DNA from: Ifrita kowaldi
Taxonomy: Eukaryota; Chordata; Aves; Passeriformes; Cinclosomatidae
Assembly: GCA_013398055.1 (NCBI GenBank)
Contig: VZRS01000306.1
Coordinates: 316,374 to 380,373, forward strand
Direction: 5' to 3'
Length of the DNA stretch: 64,000 nucleotides
The position numbers and the translations under genes were made by a program. The notes below the pieces were generated by a model, which did no database searches, was not told the DNA's origin, and saw nothing but the letters and a program-made list of their open reading frames with translations. Shown piece after piece: positions 61,860-64,000 of this stretch (positions are counted from its first letter, which is position 1; every line of letters begins with the position of its first letter).

Positions 61860-61970
61860 GTTTAATCAGTGCATTAAAAATAAATTAAAGATTTGCTAAT
61901 TGTAATGTAATTAGCTTAATATAATTACATTGCTCAGTGACTGAGAATTTTATTGTTATTGTGAGATCTT
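61860..61970. promoter_or_regulatory. Candidate homeodomain-site-rich noncoding element
   Basis: Very dense TAAT/ATTA cores, for example 'tgctaattgtaatgtaatta' and 'gcttaatataattacattgc', followed by 'tcagtgactga'. This composition is common in conserved developmental enhancers, but the sequence alone cannot show conservation. Confidence 0.3.
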
Positions 61971-64000
61971 TTCTCATTTGAGGGGCTTGAAGTTAAGTGG
62001 CACAGTATTGACAACCGTTTCTTCCCTTGATATTCAGCTTCAGGAACAGGCTGAAATTTTTACCTGAATCTTGCAATTTATCACAATCAGTATCATCACA
62101 AATTACAGAAAGCATCCAGTAACATGATAACTTCTAAATGAAGTGTCTGTAACCAGGGCAGTAGCAGCCTCGGCTGTTAATTTGTCATATTTCATAGCCA
62201 GCCTGACACCCTGTCCAATTTGCTTGTAAGCTTTATCACAAAGACAGCTATGAGAGCTTCCTCTGACTCTGAGCAGGATGGGGGAGATGGACAGAAATTC
62301 AGCAGCAGCAGCTTGGCTCTTCAGGTTCCCTGTTTTTGCGAACAATCCGGATGCAAAATAAACACCCCATGTCCTGATGATGTTTGCTTTCTCTGCTAAA
62401 ATCTCTCCCTTCTTTTCTCCCCTCCCCCTTTCCTCATTAAGACAGCCCAATCTTTTCTTTAAGACTCCCTGCTGACCATAATTCAATGGTTAACATAATT
62501 TATTAGCAGTTAGAGGAGTTATAAGAAATAAGAGGGATAACAGTACTCCGGGAGCATTGTTACCTATCTTACACCTGCTCTCAATTTCAATCCAAAGCAT
62601 GTCATCCTCGCAAAATGACCTGCAAGTTTTTCCCTTTGGGCAGAAGTTGTGCAGCACTGTAAAAATGGCCATGAATATTCCTTCAGGATATTGGTCTCTC
62701 TTCTCCCATTATCTTCCAGATGCTCTGAGGCCCTCAATCAATTTGCATTGATTTAAGCAACATCATTCAATACATATTATCAATCTGATCTGAAGGGAAT
62801 TGTGTGAAGAGCAGGTCTTCTTTTCTGTTCCTGACATGCCAAACACAACACCACAAGATGCTATGAAACCCAAAAAATGGTTTCTAATAGACCAACAGGT
62901 GTTAAAAGATGCCTGGACTTACAAAATGCAAGAAACCACGTTTTTTGTTTAACACTTTAAAATCAAGTTGGCCAACCTGGAGTGCAAGGCACAGGTTAGC
63001 TTGGATGGACTTTGTTGATAGTATTGGATCCAGGAACATTTTTTAAGACCCTGGTCTGGGTGTCTGCAACACCAACCACTTCATATGATATCAGGGTACA
63101 ACCAATACCAGCCTGACATCCTCAGGTTTTTCTGCATAATGAAAAATAAGCCTCTCCTTGAGGCAGGAGATATTATTCTCCCTTCTACACTTGCTCCATC
63201 AGGTGAGCCCAAATACCTGCCCTTCTCATCCTGTTGATGGCTGCCCAGCTGTGTTGTTGGGCTGTGGACTGCACCAGAAGATCTAGAAGACAGGCTCTGC
63301 AGAGCTCATCTCTCAGGCCTCTAAGTGCTTTTGCAGATCTGTCCCCTATTACACCACCAACTAAGAGAGAATGAGTAGGAAATTAGCAGAGAGCATTCCA
63401 GTCTTTACAGCTGAGCCTCCACAGGGGCTATAAAACCTCTCATGCTGTTGGGGAGTCAAGGATAAACAGAGAGCTTGTGGTGCCTGCCCTTAAAGGAGGA
63501 ATTTGAGAATGGAGACTGTCCAAGCACACAGAGCCTAAAAGAAGACAGAAGAATGACAGGACAGAGAAGAATGAAATAAGGTAGGAATCGGTCAAGAAAA
63601 GCCACAACTGTGAAAATGGCAGAAAGAAGATAAAAATTTAGACAAATTTTCAAGTTTGAAGGAGGTTATTTGAACCAAATGACCATATGTCAGTCTCCTG
63701 AGGTTTTGCCTTTCACGTTGAACTCCAAGCCCACTGATTCTGTAGGATGCGGTCTTCAGCACATGGCTACCACTGTGAGTGAGTCATTTGGTACAGTTCC
63801 TGTGGCAAGAATCCCAAATGTGTCAGACCTGGACTAAAAAGCAAGATGGAGAATGAACACACCTGAAGGCACATTTGGCACTTTAATTCTGAGCAGATAC
63901 CACTTCTAATTATAGCCAGCCTTATGCCAGCTTACTACCGTTCAAGCGCTTGTGGGTTCGCACATCGAGTGCCAGATTTAATCCATTCAAGGTAAAGTGC

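Larger units (their letters stand above)
55233..64000. other. Noncoding spacer to window end
   Basis: 8.8 kb of AT-rich sequence. The largest frames (61164-61622, 152 codons; 62103-62486, 127 codons) have no recognisable domain. T-rich runs lie at 56109-56142. Hairpin, palindrome and candidate regulatory pieces are listed separately. Confidence 0.5.

Noticed and set aside
1..64000. CRISPR arrays, operons or bacterial defence systems
   Set aside because: There are no regularly spaced repeats, dense coding frames or ribosome-binding-site pattern. The repeats are vertebrate.

Overview
The window reads as a gene-poor stretch of a bird nuclear genome. It is AT-leaning and has no recognisable exon, no tRNA or rRNA gene, and no bacterial-type gene layout. 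The open frames are short and overlapping, and the longest are explained by decayed retroelements or chance. Bird is inferred from avian-type CR1 LINE tails (positions 1800-2121, 37880-38295, 39370-39433, 55052-55232), from very old amniote repeats (MIR-like SINEs, L3-like CR1 pieces, palindromic archosaur/turtle-type elements), and from low total repeat content. A crocodilian or turtle would be expected to carry far more repeats. The species cannot be told. I annotate no intact protein-coding gene.

Layout. 1-3949 is an assembly knot: a 1,506-bp block occurs twice (280-1785 and 2444-3949) at about 99.4% identity with no indel, and single Ns sit exactly at the joins. Between the copies lie a CR1 tail and a (TATAGA)n microsatellite. 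3950-10484 is unremarkable. 10485-12370 holds a MIR fragment and then the most notable element: a decayed Ty3/gypsy-class pol remnant on the minus strand, with reverse transcriptase and a probable RNase H, broken by frameshifts and stops. 18129-18541 is a second unmerged overlap around a single N. 18590-18830 is a small GC-rich patch. 19150-23300 carries two old CR1 fragments, one with a clear reverse-transcriptase motif, and a well-preserved MIR-like SINE. 23301-40709 is mostly featureless, with CR1 tails, one palindromic remnant and several microsatellites. 41370-41850 is the only strong CpG island and the best candidate for a real promoter. 42973-43093 is a palindromic element, followed by a gap (43304-43378) whose flanks are identical. 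The rest, to 64000, is AT-rich spacer with one CR1 tail, two perfect hairpins, two weak palindromic remnants and a homeodomain-site-rich stretch near 61.9 kb.

No genes work together here. What can be read is genome history: successive retroelement layers, local microsatellite growth, at least three assembly artefacts, and a few candidate regulatory segments.
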